NCBI GenBank assembly: GCA_024742485.1
Contig: JANSYK010000001.1
Location: 124,001 to 188,000, forward strand
Length of the DNA stretch: 64,000 bases
Source of the DNA: Alphaproteobacteria bacterium
GTDB lineage: Bacteria > Pseudomonadota > Alphaproteobacteria > Rhizobiales > Rhizobiaceae
Direction: 5' to 3'
A program made the translations under genes and the position numbers. Shown in pieces: positions 37,100-46,572 of this stretch (the first letter of the stretch is position 1; each line of letters starts with the position of its first letter). The notes below the pieces were generated by a model. It saw only the letters and a list, made by a program, of their open reading frames with translations. It had not been told where the DNA came from and ran no database searches.

Positions 37100-37914
37100 A
37101 GGCCCAACAGCGAGTGACGCTGCTGGGATGTGGATCCTCCCCAGGTGTGCCCCGGATAAACGGTGATTGGGGTGACTGCGATCCTGACAATCCGAAAAAC
37201 CGTCGCCGGCGGGCATCCCTGCTTGTAGAACAGACTACGGAAGATGGCGGTCAGACGACGGTCGTCATCGACACCGGACCGGATTTCCGTGATCAGATGA
37301 TCACCGCCGGCGTTCAGCGCATCGATGCCGCTGTCTACTCCCATGAACATGCCGATCACCTGCATGGCATCGACGATCTGCGCGGCTATGTTTTGGTCCA
37401 GAGGCACCGAATTCCGATCTATGCCAACCTGGACACCATGACCCGGTTGCAACAGGGTTTCGGCTATTGCTTCGAAACACCACCTGGCAGCCAGTACCCG
37501 CCGATCGTCGAACCGAATATCATCGAGGGCGCCGGTCACCCGATTGTCATAGACGGGGCAGGCGGTCCATTGACCCTGATGCCATTCGATCAGATCCACG
37601 GGGGAATTGTTTCCCTCGGGTTTCGTATCGGCGATATAGCCTATTGCAGCGATGTCAGCGGTTTCCCTGAGAAATCGATCGCAGCCCTGCGGGGCCTCGA
37701 TGTTCTGATCATCGATGCCTTGCAATATCGCACCCATCCCAGCCATTTCTCGCTGGACGAGGCACTGGAATGGATCGAACGACTGCAGCCGACGCGCGCG
37801 GTGCTGACCCACATGCATATCCCGCTGGACTATGACACCGTCAAAGCCGAAACACCGGATCATGTTGAACCGGGATATGACATGATGGTTCTCGAACAGT
37901 CTGTGGAGGTCTGA
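37096..37914 (+). CDS. MBL-fold metallo-hydrolase (PhnP-like)
   Basis: 272 residues. Begins VTLLGCGSSPGVPRINGDWGDCDP, a start characteristic of the PhnP/YycJ-like group conserved beside tatD in Rhizobiales. Metal-site motif HEHADHLHGID near residue 80, then a His/Asp pair further on (YCSDVSGFP) and LTHMHIPLDYD near the C-terminus. PhnP itself is a cyclic-phosphate phosphodiesterase; the activity of this paralogue is unknown. ATG 37096 overlaps the tatD stop; its own stop overlaps the next start by one base. Confidence 0.9.
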   Translation: MKAQQRVTLLGCGSSPGVPRINGDWGDCDPDNPKNRRRRASLLVEQTTEDGGQTTVVIDTGPDFRDQMITAGVQRIDAAVYSHEHADHLHGIDDLRGYVLVQRHRIPIYANLDTMTRLQQGFGYCFETPPGSQYPPIVEPNIIEGAGHPIVIDGAGGPLTLMPFDQIHGGIVSLGFRIGDIAYCSDVSGFPEKSIAALRGLDVLIIDALQYRTHPSHFSLDEALEWIERLQPTRAVLTHMHIPLDYDTVKAETPDHVEPGYDMMVLEQSVEV

Positions 37915-38411
37915 TGACGGAAAGCAGTCCCAAACTGTCCAGCATTGATCGCGTACAAAACAGCGCCCGAGAACTCGGACTTCAGATCGAGATCAGGCGG
38001 ATGAATGAATCGACACGAACAGCCGGCGAGGCGGCCGCGGCCTGCGGCTGCGACGTGGCCCAGATCGTCAAATCCCTGGTCTTCGAAAACGAGGCTGATG
38101 AGACGCTTGTCCTGTGTCTTGTGTCGGGTAATCATCAGGCAGATATTCCATATATTTCAAAGAATTATGATATACACTTGAAGCGATGTGACACGCGACG
38201 TGTACGGCGTGAAACCGGCTTCGCCATTGGTGGTGTCGCACCCATCGGGCACCTCAATCCCATCGCCATCTATATGGATGAAGCGCTGTTGGCGTTTGAC
38301 GAGGTCTGGGCTGCCGCAGGCCGACCGGACAGCGTCTTTCGTGTCGATGCAAAGGCCTTGCGCGACGCCATGGACGCAACGGTCATTCGCGTTACAGGCA
38401 CAAATCCATAG
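37914..38411 (+). CDS. YbaK/EbsC-family aminoacyl-tRNA editing protein
   Basis: 165 residues, single YbaK/ProX-like domain: DVAQIVKSLVFENEADETLVLCLVSGNHQ and RRETGFAIGGVAPIGH with the conserved GVAPIG and KSLVF elements. Members hydrolyse mischarged tRNAs such as Cys-tRNA-Pro or Ala-tRNA-Pro in trans. Its start shares a base with the MBL gene's stop, extending the coupled chain from tmk. A translation-quality enzyme in the same transcription unit as metG fits well. Confidence 0.9.
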   Translation: MTESSPKLSSIDRVQNSARELGLQIEIRRMNESTRTAGEAAAACGCDVAQIVKSLVFENEADETLVLCLVSGNHQADIPYISKNYDIHLKRCDTRRVRRETGFAIGGVAPIGHLNPIAIYMDEALLAFDEVWAAAGRPDSVFRVDAKALRDAMDATVIRVTGTNP

Positions 38412-38429
38412 AGCAAGCCGGAGGTCGTG

Positions 38430-39398
38430 ATGCCTTGGAAGTTTCTGCTGCCGGTCCTGTTGGTGCCCGTCATATATCTGACAATCGCGGTAAGCCTGAC
38501 GTTCTTTGCGCCGCGCATCAGTGGCGCTGGCAGCCTGAACTTTGACAGGTTGCGCGATGGCCCGGATCGGCAGGATCAAGCGGATTTGCAGACCTTTTTG
38601 GCTCGGGACGGACAGTCACTGTCCTTTGCCCATTATCCGGCCGACAGTCACCGACACCTGATCCTGCTGCATGGTTCCGGCTACCATGGTGAATATCTTG
38701 CGCCACTGGCTCGTCACGTGTCCGGCAGCGGAACGGCGAATGTCTACCTGATGAATATCCGCGGCCACCATATGTCCGGCAAAACCCGTGGTGACATTGG
38801 CTATGTCGGACAGCTGGAAGACGACATTGCGGATTTCATCGTGGAACGCCGCAAGGAGGATCCGCAGGCGCGTTTCATTCTTGGCGGACACTCATCCGGT
38901 GGTGCGCTGGCGATACGCTACGCTGCGAGCAATCAAAGCGGATCAATCGACAACGTGCTGGCGCTCGCACCGATCCTCGGACATCGTGCACCAACCGCGC
39001 TACAGTCCAGCGGCGGCTGGGCGCATATCTCATTGCCGCGCATCATCGGCTTGTCGATGCTCAACACGGTGGGCATCCATGCGCGCGACCATCTTGAAAC
39101 GATCCGCTTCAATCTGCCGGAATCCTATCGCAATGGAACCGAGACCTTGAGCTACTCATGGCGGCTGATGACCAACTTCAATCTGCACGACGATTACAAG
39201 GCAGACCTGACAGCGCTGCCACCAACGGCACTGACGCTTGTCGGCCGCGATGACGAGGCCATGAACGTCGACGCATTTCCAAATTTATTCAATGAGATAC
39301 AGCGACCAATTGAAGTGATGGATGGCGCTGATCATTTCAGTCTCATAATGGATGAATCGGTCTATGAGAGAATTGAAGATTGGCTGCGCCAAGTGTGA
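38430..39398 (+). CDS. Alpha/beta hydrolase with N-terminal membrane anchor
   Basis: 322 residues. ATG 38430 behind GGAGG. A hydrophobic segment at about residues 5-25 (LLPVLLVPVIYLTIAVSL) without an obvious cleavage site suggests a membrane anchor. Hydrolase fold: LILLHGSGYHGEYLAPLA (oxyanion region), nucleophile elbow GGHSSGGALA with catalytic Ser, acid probably in LVGRDDEAM and His in DGADHFSLIM. Lysophospholipase- or esterase-like; substrate unknown. Probably the last gene of the chain starting at tmk, though it is separated by 18 bases. Confidence 0.87.
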   Translation: MPWKFLLPVLLVPVIYLTIAVSLTFFAPRISGAGSLNFDRLRDGPDRQDQADLQTFLARDGQSLSFAHYPADSHRHLILLHGSGYHGEYLAPLARHVSGSGTANVYLMNIRGHHMSGKTRGDIGYVGQLEDDIADFIVERRKEDPQARFILGGHSSGGALAIRYAASNQSGSIDNVLALAPILGHRAPTALQSSGGWAHISLPRIIGLSMLNTVGIHARDHLETIRFNLPESYRNGTETLSYSWRLMTNFNLHDDYKADLTALPPTALTLVGRDDEAMNVDAFPNLFNEIQRPIEVMDGADHFSLIMDESVYERIEDWLRQV

Positions 39399-39971
39399 AC
39401 CGATAACACCGGGAGATTGCAGGAAACCCGGATTTTGGGGATTCCGGTATCCATTTTAGTTCCATAATCTATCTTATGCGACTTTTGTTTGCCGAGCTGC
39501 GTATACAGACACTGGTCCACCATGCCATGCCTCCTGCTCCTGACGCTGATCATCAACGACCCGAACCGACGTGACGTGTGTTCGTACCACGGGTCAATCA
39601 CTATGAGCGTCCTTCGTTATCACTGACCCAATGGTTCCCGTCAGGCTGGTTCCATCATTTCAACAGCAGATTGGGATCGTGTGTGAAGCCTGGAGGCCGC
39701 TCGGGCTCAATCAATAGACACAGATGACAGAATGACCGCACAAGCCGGAGCCCAGACGGTGCGTCGATTCCGGTCTCGTATAGAATTGTGTGATCATCCA
39801 ATGGAACGTCAGAAGGTGCAAATGGTTGGCAACAACCCTGCCCCATCTGTTGACCCTTCGACAATGGAAACTCGTCACACGAGCCAAAGCTGTCGAGCAC
39901 CAACCTGATCGAGTCGATCATACCCCAGACAATGCAAGTGCATTGTCTGATGGACATCAGCTCAGCCACTC
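39399..39971. other. Gene-poor region between alpha/beta hydrolase and marR
   Basis: 573 bases. A minus-strand frame, 39655-39969 (GTG start two bases after the marR stop, 104 codons), would sit as a second gene behind marR. It is Cys-rich, has no ribosome site beyond the marR tail and matches nothing I know, so I do not call it a gene with confidence. 39399-39650 shows nothing recognisable; composition is less GC-rich than the surroundings. Confidence 0.35.
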
Positions 39972-40388
39972 TTAATCCACTGCGCGTTTCACAAGGTTCT
40001 TGAGGTCTTGCTTCTCCTGCGCAGACATTGGGTTGAGAATGTCATTGATGGTTTCAGCCAGCGCTTGTCGAAGTTCTTCAACAACCCGATCGCCCTTGGT
40101 CGTGACAGATACAAGGCTGACGCGGGCATCATCACGAGAGAGTCTTCTTTCGACCAACCCCTTGGCTTCCAATGATCGGATTGTGCGGGTCATCTGAGAT
40201 TTATCGCGGGCGACTCGATTGGTGAGCTCCTGAATTCCGCAACATTCCATATCAGCGAGATTCAGCAAAATGATTCCCCCACCGGGACCAATGTTTTCTC
40301 TGTCAAATCGCGATGCCTTCTCTTGAAGACCAAAGTGAATTCTTCGCATGAGGCGATCTATCAAGAGTGCGAGTTCTATATCTGCCAT
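39972..40388 (-). CDS. MarR-family transcriptional regulator
   Basis: 138 residues. Winged-helix MarR domain: GIILLNLADMECCGIQELTNRVARDKSQMTRTIRSLEAKGLVERRLSRDDARVSLVSVT spans the helix-turn-helix and wing, including the recognisable KSQMTRTIRSLEAKGLV recognition helix and DDAR wing tip. Cysteines in MECCG could sense oxidants, speculatively. Divergent from a small membrane-protein gene; an inverted repeat at 40403-40444 in the shared 139-base gap is a probable binding site. Confidence 0.9.
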   Translation of the reverse strand: MADIELALLIDRLMRRIHFGLQEKASRFDRENIGPGGGIILLNLADMECCGIQELTNRVARDKSQMTRTIRSLEAKGLVERRLSRDDARVSLVSVTTKGDRVVEELRQALAETINDILNPMSAQEKQDLKNLVKRAVD

Positions 40389-40402
40389 GGTCGCTCACAT
40401 AG

Positions 40403-40444
40403 TTGACTTTGTCCACATTTTCGAACAATAGTGGACAACATCAA
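40403..40444. promoter_or_regulatory. Inverted repeat, probable MarR operator
   Basis: Half-sites TTGACTTTGTCCAC (40403-40416) and GTGGACAACATCAA (40431-40444) match as an inverted repeat at 12 of 14 positions with a 14-base spacer, starting 15 bases upstream of the marR start. TTGACT at 40403-40408 could also be a -35 element toward the membrane-protein gene. Confidence 0.6.
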
Positions 40445-40527
40445 CCTATCTAAATGGAAGCCGGGCGGCAACTCCACATCACTCAGATGCACGTTATTTG
40501 GAGGGCCTCACCAAGGAGATGTATCAA

Positions 40528-40986
40528 ATGAGCAGTTCTCACCTTCAAGCACTCAAAGCCTCTGCCGTGTTGTGGGTCATTTGGGGTCTGGTCCACACCT
40601 TTGCTGGAATCATTGTTCTTACAAGTGACGCCACGGGAGGCTTTCAGGCCATTTCGGACGCGATCGCTCCAGAGGCTCTGCAGGCCGACTATCACGTGGC
40701 TGTTGGAGGCATACTCAACCAGCACGGTTGGAATCTTGGTTGGTTCGGCGTCGCAACGATTGTCGGAGCTGTGTTTATCTGGCGTCAGAACATTACATCC
40801 ATCTGGGTCACTGGAATGATCGGTGGACTGGCTGACCTTGGCTACCTTCTCTTCGTCGACATTCCTGGATATGTAAACTTCTTCCCCGGAACCCTGATGA
40901 CACTGGTCTCCGGAAGCGCAATAATTCTCAGCTTTTGGGTATGGCTGAATCTGAAGCGAACAGTCGCGTTACCGATGGAACGTTGA
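40528..40986 (+). CDS. Small integral membrane protein, unknown function
   Basis: 152 residues, four hydrophobic segments: ASAVLWVIWGLVHTFAGIIVL, WNLGWFGVATIVGAVFIW, SIWVTGMIGGLADLGYLLFV and TLMTLVSGSAIILSFWVWL. ATG 40528 is chosen because AAGGAG lies ten bases upstream; the in-frame ATG at 40519 is too close to it. Family not recognised with certainty. Divergence from marR suggests it is the main target of that regulator. Possibly a stress- or solvent-response membrane protein, but no function is asserted. Confidence 0.8.
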   Translation: MSSSHLQALKASAVLWVIWGLVHTFAGIIVLTSDATGGFQAISDAIAPEALQADYHVAVGGILNQHGWNLGWFGVATIVGAVFIWRQNITSIWVTGMIGGLADLGYLLFVDIPGYVNFFPGTLMTLVSGSAIILSFWVWLNLKRTVALPMER

Positions 40987-41047
40987 TCGCCGGGCTAATT
41001 CAGGACCTTCAGGCGCATCGGTGAGCAATGCCGGTCCAAAGTGACCA

Positions 41048-42268
41048 TCAATGATCAGTTTCCGACAAGCCATAGATCTCGGTCATCCCGCCGAGGTCCG
41101 GTACCGGGTGCGTCCCGACTGATGTAAGCCCGTCGGGGCAAGCCTGGAAGAACTGCGGCGACGCGAGCACCGTGGACGCCAATGATTTTGTGAGCGCCTC
41201 GATCCGCGTGACCTGATTTGCCGAAGCGCCAATGACGGTCATATCGAGACGACCGGTGGTTCCCACATTCCCGAGAATGACATCGCCGACATGCAGGCCG
41301 ATTCCGAACGCAAGATTTGCCGCTGAATGCCCACTTCTTTTCGAGCGCAATTTGTCTGCTTTCAAAAGTGACTGACGAGCCGCGGATAGCGCGGAAGAGA
41401 ATCCCTTGTTTTCGTCGTGCTCATTGAAGGGAAAAATCGCCATCACACCGTCGCCTATGAATTTCAGGACATCGCCGCCGTTCTCGATCACAGACCCTGC
41501 GGTGCAATCGAAAAAATCGTTCAACAGTTCCAGGTATTCATCTGATGGCAATGTTCTGGAAAGCCGGGTGGAAGACCGCAAATCGCTGTACCAGAGAACA
41601 CAGCTTACCCTGCTCCCATCGCCGCGCTCGATCATGCCCGACAGGATGTTTTGCGCTGGAATCCTGCCAACATAGGCTTCCAGAAGCTGCTCGGAGAGCA
41701 TCTGTTCGGTGGCTGTCTTCAGAAAGAGGGAAAATGTTGGCCAAAGAGACCTGATTTCATCGATTTGAGACTCTGAAAAGCCATCAACACTCTTTGTGGC
41801 AAGAGATCCATAGACTCCTTCTGAATCACTCAGGGCATTCGTGCGTTCCCAGTATCGTCCATAGGATTGTTTAAATAGCAGATAGTCGCGAAATCCGCGC
41901 GCGTGCAAATTCTGCAAGACCTCAAATTTGGCCCTCGTTTCAGATTTTTTGAGATCATAGCGCTCGAAATTGGAAGGAATTTTTCCGATACCAGCCGCAG
42001 GTGTATTGTTCAGATCGGCATTTGTAATGACGGATTTGGGAACAAACTCCGTGTCAGAAAGCCCCAGGTCTATATCCCAGGTCGTATCCACCGCACCCAT
42101 TATCTGATGCCGCTGAAATGTGGCGCCGTTGATACGATGGACTGGAATGTCGCAATCCTGCAGCTGCTCCGCTAAGGCGCGGATTGTTTCATTGATCGGT
42201 TGTTCGGTAAGCGCACTGATCGTGAGCCAGTCAGCGATTTCGTTTAGTTTTCTTTCCCGAGAGGGCAT
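41048..42268 (-). CDS. Adenylate/guanylate cyclase (class III) domain protein
   Basis: 406 residues. ATG 42268 is preferred over a longer frame. The N-terminal ~200 residues form a rhizobial-type domain of unknown role (ADWLTISALTEQPINETIRALAEQL at the start). The C-terminal catalytic domain has the metal Asp in WYSDLRSSTRLS, Lys and second metal Asp in LKFIGDGVMAIFP, adenine-contact Asp in GRLDMTVIG and the transition-state Asn/Arg in SANQVTRIE, so all key residues seem intact and activity is likely. No membrane segment. Converges on the small membrane-protein gene, with a 61-base gap. Confidence 0.9.
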   Translation of the reverse strand: MPSRERKLNEIADWLTISALTEQPINETIRALAEQLQDCDIPVHRINGATFQRHQIMGAVDTTWDIDLGLSDTEFVPKSVITNADLNNTPAAGIGKIPSNFERYDLKKSETRAKFEVLQNLHARGFRDYLLFKQSYGRYWERTNALSDSEGVYGSLATKSVDGFSESQIDEIRSLWPTFSLFLKTATEQMLSEQLLEAYVGRIPAQNILSGMIERGDGSRVSCVLWYSDLRSSTRLSRTLPSDEYLELLNDFFDCTAGSVIENGGDVLKFIGDGVMAIFPFNEHDENKGFSSALSAARQSLLKADKLRSKRSGHSAANLAFGIGLHVGDVILGNVGTTGRLDMTVIGASANQVTRIEALTKSLASTVLASPQFFQACPDGLTSVGTHPVPDLGGMTEIYGLSETDH

Positions 42269-42541
42269 TTTCGATCCGCCTTTGAAACCACAATCAACGC
42301 CACCCGAACCACTCAAACCGCGTCCAATTCCGAAGACCAATGTAGACGGGACCCAAATGGACGCAAACGATAACTTCCGGGTGAGGAGGACACATCAACG
42401 CCCTGCCCTGTCCCCATTCGTGGCTGAATCGCGGATTCCGACGGTTTTTGGCCTTGACCAATGAGCTTTTCGATCCCGCGCGATAATGGCATGTTGTGCT
42501 GCTCGAACCGCGCGATGGCGGACCACAAGTGGACAGGATAG

Positions 42542-43456
42542 ATGAAAAGGCTTCTCCCACACGAAACGGAACAGCGATTTCTTGTCTTCGCCGCAACTGG
42601 CACGGATCTGATTTTCAACCGCGGTGTTGAACTCCCCGGATTTGCGTCTTTCCCGTTGGTCGAGGACCCGAAGACGCAGCCGATTATCGTTGATCAGATG
42701 CGCGACCTGATGAAGACTGCGGCAGGAGCGAATCTGGGCTGCATCATTGATACATTGACCTGGATGGCGAACCGGGACCGTGCAGCGCCATTGGGTTATG
42801 ATGCCGTTCGTCTGGAGGCGATCAATCGAAAGGCCGTTGCCTTGATGTGCGACCTTCGCGAAGAGGCGAACCGCGATGACGTGCTGGTGGCACTCTGCAT
42901 AGGACCCTCCCGGGACGCCTATGCGAAACTGGAGCCGATGACGGTAAACGCCGCCCGGGCCTATCATGCAATTCAGATTGGCTCGGTTGCCAATGCAGGG
43001 GTTGATCTGGTCAACGCCTATACTTTCAACCAGGTGGAAGAAGCGGCCGGCGCTGTGCTGGCTGCCGAGGATAGCGGGATCCCCATCGCAGTCTCATTCG
43101 TGGTGGAAACCGATGGTTGCCTGGACAATGGCACCGAGCTTGGGGACGCGATCGATCAGGTCGATGCACTCACCAATGGGGCTGCGGCCTACTTCATGGT
43201 GAATTGCGCACATCCCGATCATTTCAAAGATGTGCTCACGGGCCACCCTCGGTTGAAGGGAATCGTCGTGAACGCTTCGCGGTGCAGCCATGCTGAGCTG
43301 GACAACTCGACCGTTCTGGACGAGGGAGATCCAGAAGAACTGGGCGAACAGGTTGCGCGCCTCGTGAGCGATTTCCCGGTGATTTCAGTCGTTGGCGGCT
43401 GTTGCGGATGCGACCTCAGGCATATGAGGAAAATGGCAACCGGCATAGCGGCCTGA
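42542..43456 (+). CDS. Homocysteine S-methyltransferase family protein
   Basis: 304 residues, betaine/homocysteine methyltransferase-type TIM barrel. The zinc-binding cysteines typical of the family are visible: one in MVNCAHPDHF and the vicinal pair in VVGGCCGCD near the C-terminus. The N-terminal motif usually reading DGG or DGAMGT is ATGTDLIFNRGVELPGF. Transfers a methyl group from a donor such as a betaine or S-methylmethionine to a thiol; substrates unclear. Isolated, divergent from the cyclase gene. The methyltransferase gene downstream on the same strand is 222 bases away. Confidence 0.87.
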   Translation: MKRLLPHETEQRFLVFAATGTDLIFNRGVELPGFASFPLVEDPKTQPIIVDQMRDLMKTAAGANLGCIIDTLTWMANRDRAAPLGYDAVRLEAINRKAVALMCDLREEANRDDVLVALCIGPSRDAYAKLEPMTVNAARAYHAIQIGSVANAGVDLVNAYTFNQVEEAAGAVLAAEDSGIPIAVSFVVETDGCLDNGTELGDAIDQVDALTNGAAAYFMVNCAHPDHFKDVLTGHPRLKGIVVNASRCSHAELDNSTVLDEGDPEELGEQVARLVSDFPVISVVGGCCGCDLRHMRKMATGIAA

Positions 43457-43678
43457 GCGACCGCCAATGAATTGATCGGAGCCCCCGGGCGGACTTGATA
43501 TCTGGGAGGGACGCCTGCGATTGTCGATTTGGGCGTTAGGTGTGAATCCCGTTTCCGGGCACAGCGACGCACAGCTGCATCTGGTGCAATTTCGGCTCGC
43601 AGCAAGCCGGCAGACCATGTTGGGTCGAGTGTCCGCCTATGATATTGCGATCACTTCTGGCAAGCAGGAGAAAGTCGG

Positions 43679-44470
43679 ATGAACCGCGATCATGTCGCCA
43701 TCAATCGTGATGTTTGGGATGCTGATGCCAAAAATTGGGTGGCGGCTGGCGAACGCCTTTGGGCTTCTGAAAATCCCGTCTGGGGCAATTGGGGAGTTGC
43801 AGACGGATCCCTTGACCTGATCCCGTCCGATATGACCGACAAGGACGCGATCGAATTGGGATGCGGGACGGCATATGTTTCCGGCTGGATGGCGCGCCGC
43901 GGCGCCCACGTTACGGCCATCGATGTCTCACCCAATCAATTGGCGACTGCCCGTCGCTTGGCGACCGAACATGGTGCCGATATCACATTTATCGAGGGCA
44001 ACGCCGAAGCGACCGGCCTTGCTGACGCCTCCTTTGACTTTGCAATCTCCGAATATGGCGCTGCAATCTGGTGTCCTCCCGACAAGTGGCTGCGTGAGGC
44101 ATGGCGCTTGCTGCGCCCCGGCGGGAAACTGGTGTTTCTCGGGAACCATCCCCTGCTGATCCTGTGCTCACCGACCAACGGCGCGCCCTGCGACACGGCA
44201 CTGCATAGACCCTACATTGGAATGTGGGGTGCAGACTGGACCGAGGTCGAATTCGATCCAAGCGGCGTATGCTTCAACCTGACGATTTCCGGCTGGATGG
44301 ATCTCTTCCGTGACATCGGGTTCACGGTTGTCAATTATCAGGAGGTTTTTGCCCCCGAATCCATAACGGAGATGCGCGCCTGCGTACCAGCCGATTGGGC
44401 CAAGAAGTATCCGGTCGAGCAGGTCTGGCACCTCGAGAAACCCGAACAGGTGCGTGTTGGTTCGACATGA
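43679..44470 (+). CDS. Class I SAM-dependent methyltransferase
   Basis: 263 residues. ATG 43679 with AGGAG ten bases upstream. SAM-binding motif I as AIELGCGTAYVSGWMARRG, motif II acidic residue in VTAIDVSPNQL, then FIEGNAEATGLADASFDFAISEYGAAIW and LLRPGGKLVFLGNHPLL, the usual post-motif III. UbiE/small-molecule methyltransferase type; acceptor unknown. No partner gene is obvious nearby; it converges on the MDR oxidoreductase gene. Confidence 0.9.
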   Translation: MNRDHVAINRDVWDADAKNWVAAGERLWASENPVWGNWGVADGSLDLIPSDMTDKDAIELGCGTAYVSGWMARRGAHVTAIDVSPNQLATARRLATEHGADITFIEGNAEATGLADASFDFAISEYGAAIWCPPDKWLREAWRLLRPGGKLVFLGNHPLLILCSPTNGAPCDTALHRPYIGMWGADWTEVEFDPSGVCFNLTISGWMDLFRDIGFTVVNYQEVFAPESITEMRACVPADWAKKYPVEQVWHLEKPEQVRVGST

Positions 44471-44559
44471 GACGACGCAGACGACAGACAGCTTGAAACA
44501 GCAACCTGCAAGATCATACAGATCAGCTGATACAAAGACACTTGCCCCGTGCAAGACGA

Positions 44560-45540
44560 TCAAACGACAACCACGTTGCCGCTTTTGTGTCCGGTTTCCA
44601 CATATTGATGGGCCTCGATCAGATGATCGAGCGGGTAGGTTCGGTCCATGACAGGTGCCAGGGTCCGGTCATCCACCATGACCAATAGCTCGGCGAGCAT
44701 GGAACGCAATTTTTCAGGTTTCAACATGCCGGTGGCCGAAAACTTCGCCTTTCGGCCGCCCAAAACCGACGTTCGCAGCATCGACAGCAGGAGACCGATA
44801 CTCAGGACCGGGCAGACATAGCGACCTTTTTCTGTCAGCGCCCTTTCGGTTGCCTTGAAGGAACTGACACCAATCGTATCATAGACGATGTCATAACGCT
44901 GACCCGCCTGGGCGAAGTCTTCCTTTGTATAATCGATGACGCGCCCTGCCCCCAATGACGCGACCAGCCCGGCATTACGTTCGCTGCATGTTCCGGTAAC
45001 CTGCGCACCGGCGGCCGAAGCGATTTGGACCGCGGCTGTACCGAGACTGCCGGATGCACCGAGGATCAAAACCGCGTCACCGGCTCGCATTTGCGCAACC
45101 TCGCGCAAAAAATTGAAAGACGTCAGCGGACCGTCGCACATCACCGCGGCTTCCTCGTGGGATAGAGCCTCGGGCTTCTTCATCAAAACCCCATCCTCAT
45201 TCAGGCAGATGTGGCTGGCGTTTGCGCCGAAATTCAGTCCCGCCTCTCCAAAGACCTGATCACCGACCGCAAATCGGGTTGCGTCCGGACCGGCCGCGAC
45301 CACCTCTCCCGACAGGCAGGTACCGACCAAATCTTGTCTTGGCCGGCGCAGACCCAAAAACAGTCGCGCAAAACGGGGTACACCGGCCCGCATCATCCCG
45401 TCTGCCCGCGAGACGGCTGAGGCATGAATGCGGATGAGCACTTCGTTGGCGCCGGGGACAGGCAAGGGGCGCACAACAGGTGCCAGAGTTTCAGGTGGAC
45501 CATAACGGCCAACGCTCCAGGCGTTGAATGTATCGGACAT
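44560..45540 (-). CDS. Zinc-independent MDR-family NAD(P)-dependent oxidoreductase (quinone-reductase-like)
   Basis: 326 residues. ATG 45540 is preferred: GAGAGA lies seven bases upstream, while an ATG two codons earlier would be too close. MDR fold: catalytic-domain start WSVGRYGPPETLAPVVRPLP, LVGTCLSGEVVAAGPDATRFAVGDQVFG, then the Rossmann motif AVLILGASGSLGTAAVQIA. The zinc ligands of alcohol dehydrogenases are absent. Likely an enone/quinone reductase. The divergent LysR gene 101 bases away is the probable regulator. Confidence 0.9.
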   Translation of the reverse strand: MSDTFNAWSVGRYGPPETLAPVVRPLPVPGANEVLIRIHASAVSRADGMMRAGVPRFARLFLGLRRPRQDLVGTCLSGEVVAAGPDATRFAVGDQVFGEAGLNFGANASHICLNEDGVLMKKPEALSHEEAAVMCDGPLTSFNFLREVAQMRAGDAVLILGASGSLGTAAVQIASAAGAQVTGTCSERNAGLVASLGAGRVIDYTKEDFAQAGQRYDIVYDTIGVSSFKATERALTEKGRYVCPVLSIGLLLSMLRTSVLGGRKAKFSATGMLKPEKLRSMLAELLVMVDDRTLAPVMDRTYPLDHLIEAHQYVETGHKSGNVVVV

Positions 45541-45641
45541 GATCATTTCTCTCGATTGACTTGACGATCACGGTATAAACAGCGGAAAACAATCCGAATA
45601 GACAGGAAAATAACCCACATTGGTTCAAAAATGATCCGCCC

Positions 45642-46526
45642 ATGATGGACTGGAAATCTCTTCCCGCTTTTCTGGCTGTCGCCAGAGGCGGTTCACTTCG
45701 GGCTGCGGCGGAACAGGTCGGCGGCACCCATGCGACGTTGCGCCGCCAGATTGAAGCACTGGAGGCCCGATTAGGCGTGCAACTGTTCCGGCGGGGCGCT
45801 GACGGACTTCGGCTAACGGCTGCGGGGCGTACCTTGCTGCCGCAGGCCCTGGAGGCCGAAACTGCACTGCTCAAGGGGTTCAATGCCGTTCAGGGCCTTG
45901 ATCGTGAAGCCACCGGACGCATCAGGCTGTCAGCCGACCCCATGACGGCACACTACCTTCTCGCCCCGGTTCTGGCGGACTTTGCGGCACTCTATCCGGA
46001 AATCGATATCGATCTGCACCTGTCCTACGACATCGACTCGATCGAGAAGCTGGAGACCGATGTCTCGGTCCGCCATGTGGTCGAGGTCGAGGAGGATGTT
46101 GTCGGCCGCAAGCTCTTCCCCCTCGCCATCGGGATTTATGCCGCACGAGACTACCTGGACCAGAAACTGCCAAATGCCGGACCGAAGGGACAGGGATTGG
46201 AATGGATCGGCTATGGCAATGTGCCGGAACTGTTGGGCTACGTTGAGAACTCACCATTCCCCAAGGCCCGGATTCGACACACCATTCCTGATCCGCAGAT
46301 GCATCTGCACCTCGTGCGCGCCGGCGCCGGCATGTCGGTTCTTGCGGCATGGGTGCAGGCCAGGTTTCCCGAACTTCAGCGTGTCCCCGGAACCGATCTG
46401 GATGAGCGCCGGTCAACCTGGGTCCTGCTGCACCAGGATCTTCGCCGCGTTCGAAGGGTACGCCTGTTCGTTGACTATCTGTGTGCTGCGCTGCTTGAGC
46501 GACGCGCAGATTTCATTGGCGCGTAG
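45642..46526 (+). CDS. LysR-family transcriptional regulator
   Basis: 294 residues. N-terminal winged HTH: WKSLPAFLAVARGGSLRAAAEQVGGTHATLRRQIEALEARLGVQLFRR is the typical LysR DNA-binding helix set, followed by an effector-binding domain. Divergent from the MDR oxidoreductase gene, with which it shares a 101-base promoter region; LysR proteins typically control such a neighbour. Converges on the GDCCVxC gene. Effector unknown. Confidence 0.92.
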   Translation: MMDWKSLPAFLAVARGGSLRAAAEQVGGTHATLRRQIEALEARLGVQLFRRGADGLRLTAAGRTLLPQALEAETALLKGFNAVQGLDREATGRIRLSADPMTAHYLLAPVLADFAALYPEIDIDLHLSYDIDSIEKLETDVSVRHVVEVEEDVVGRKLFPLAIGIYAARDYLDQKLPNAGPKGQGLEWIGYGNVPELLGYVENSPFPKARIRHTIPDPQMHLHLVRAGAGMSVLAAWVQARFPELQRVPGTDLDERRSTWVLLHQDLRRVRRVRLFVDYLCAALLERRADFIGA

Positions 46527-46572
46527 TTTCCCCACCGAAATCCGTCCTGAGCCACTTGTCGGGTCTGTGTGT

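Noticed and set aside
37030-37863. 277-codon minus-strand frame
   Set aside because: Antisense to the MBL hydrolase gene, whose metal motif HEHADH is unmistakable.
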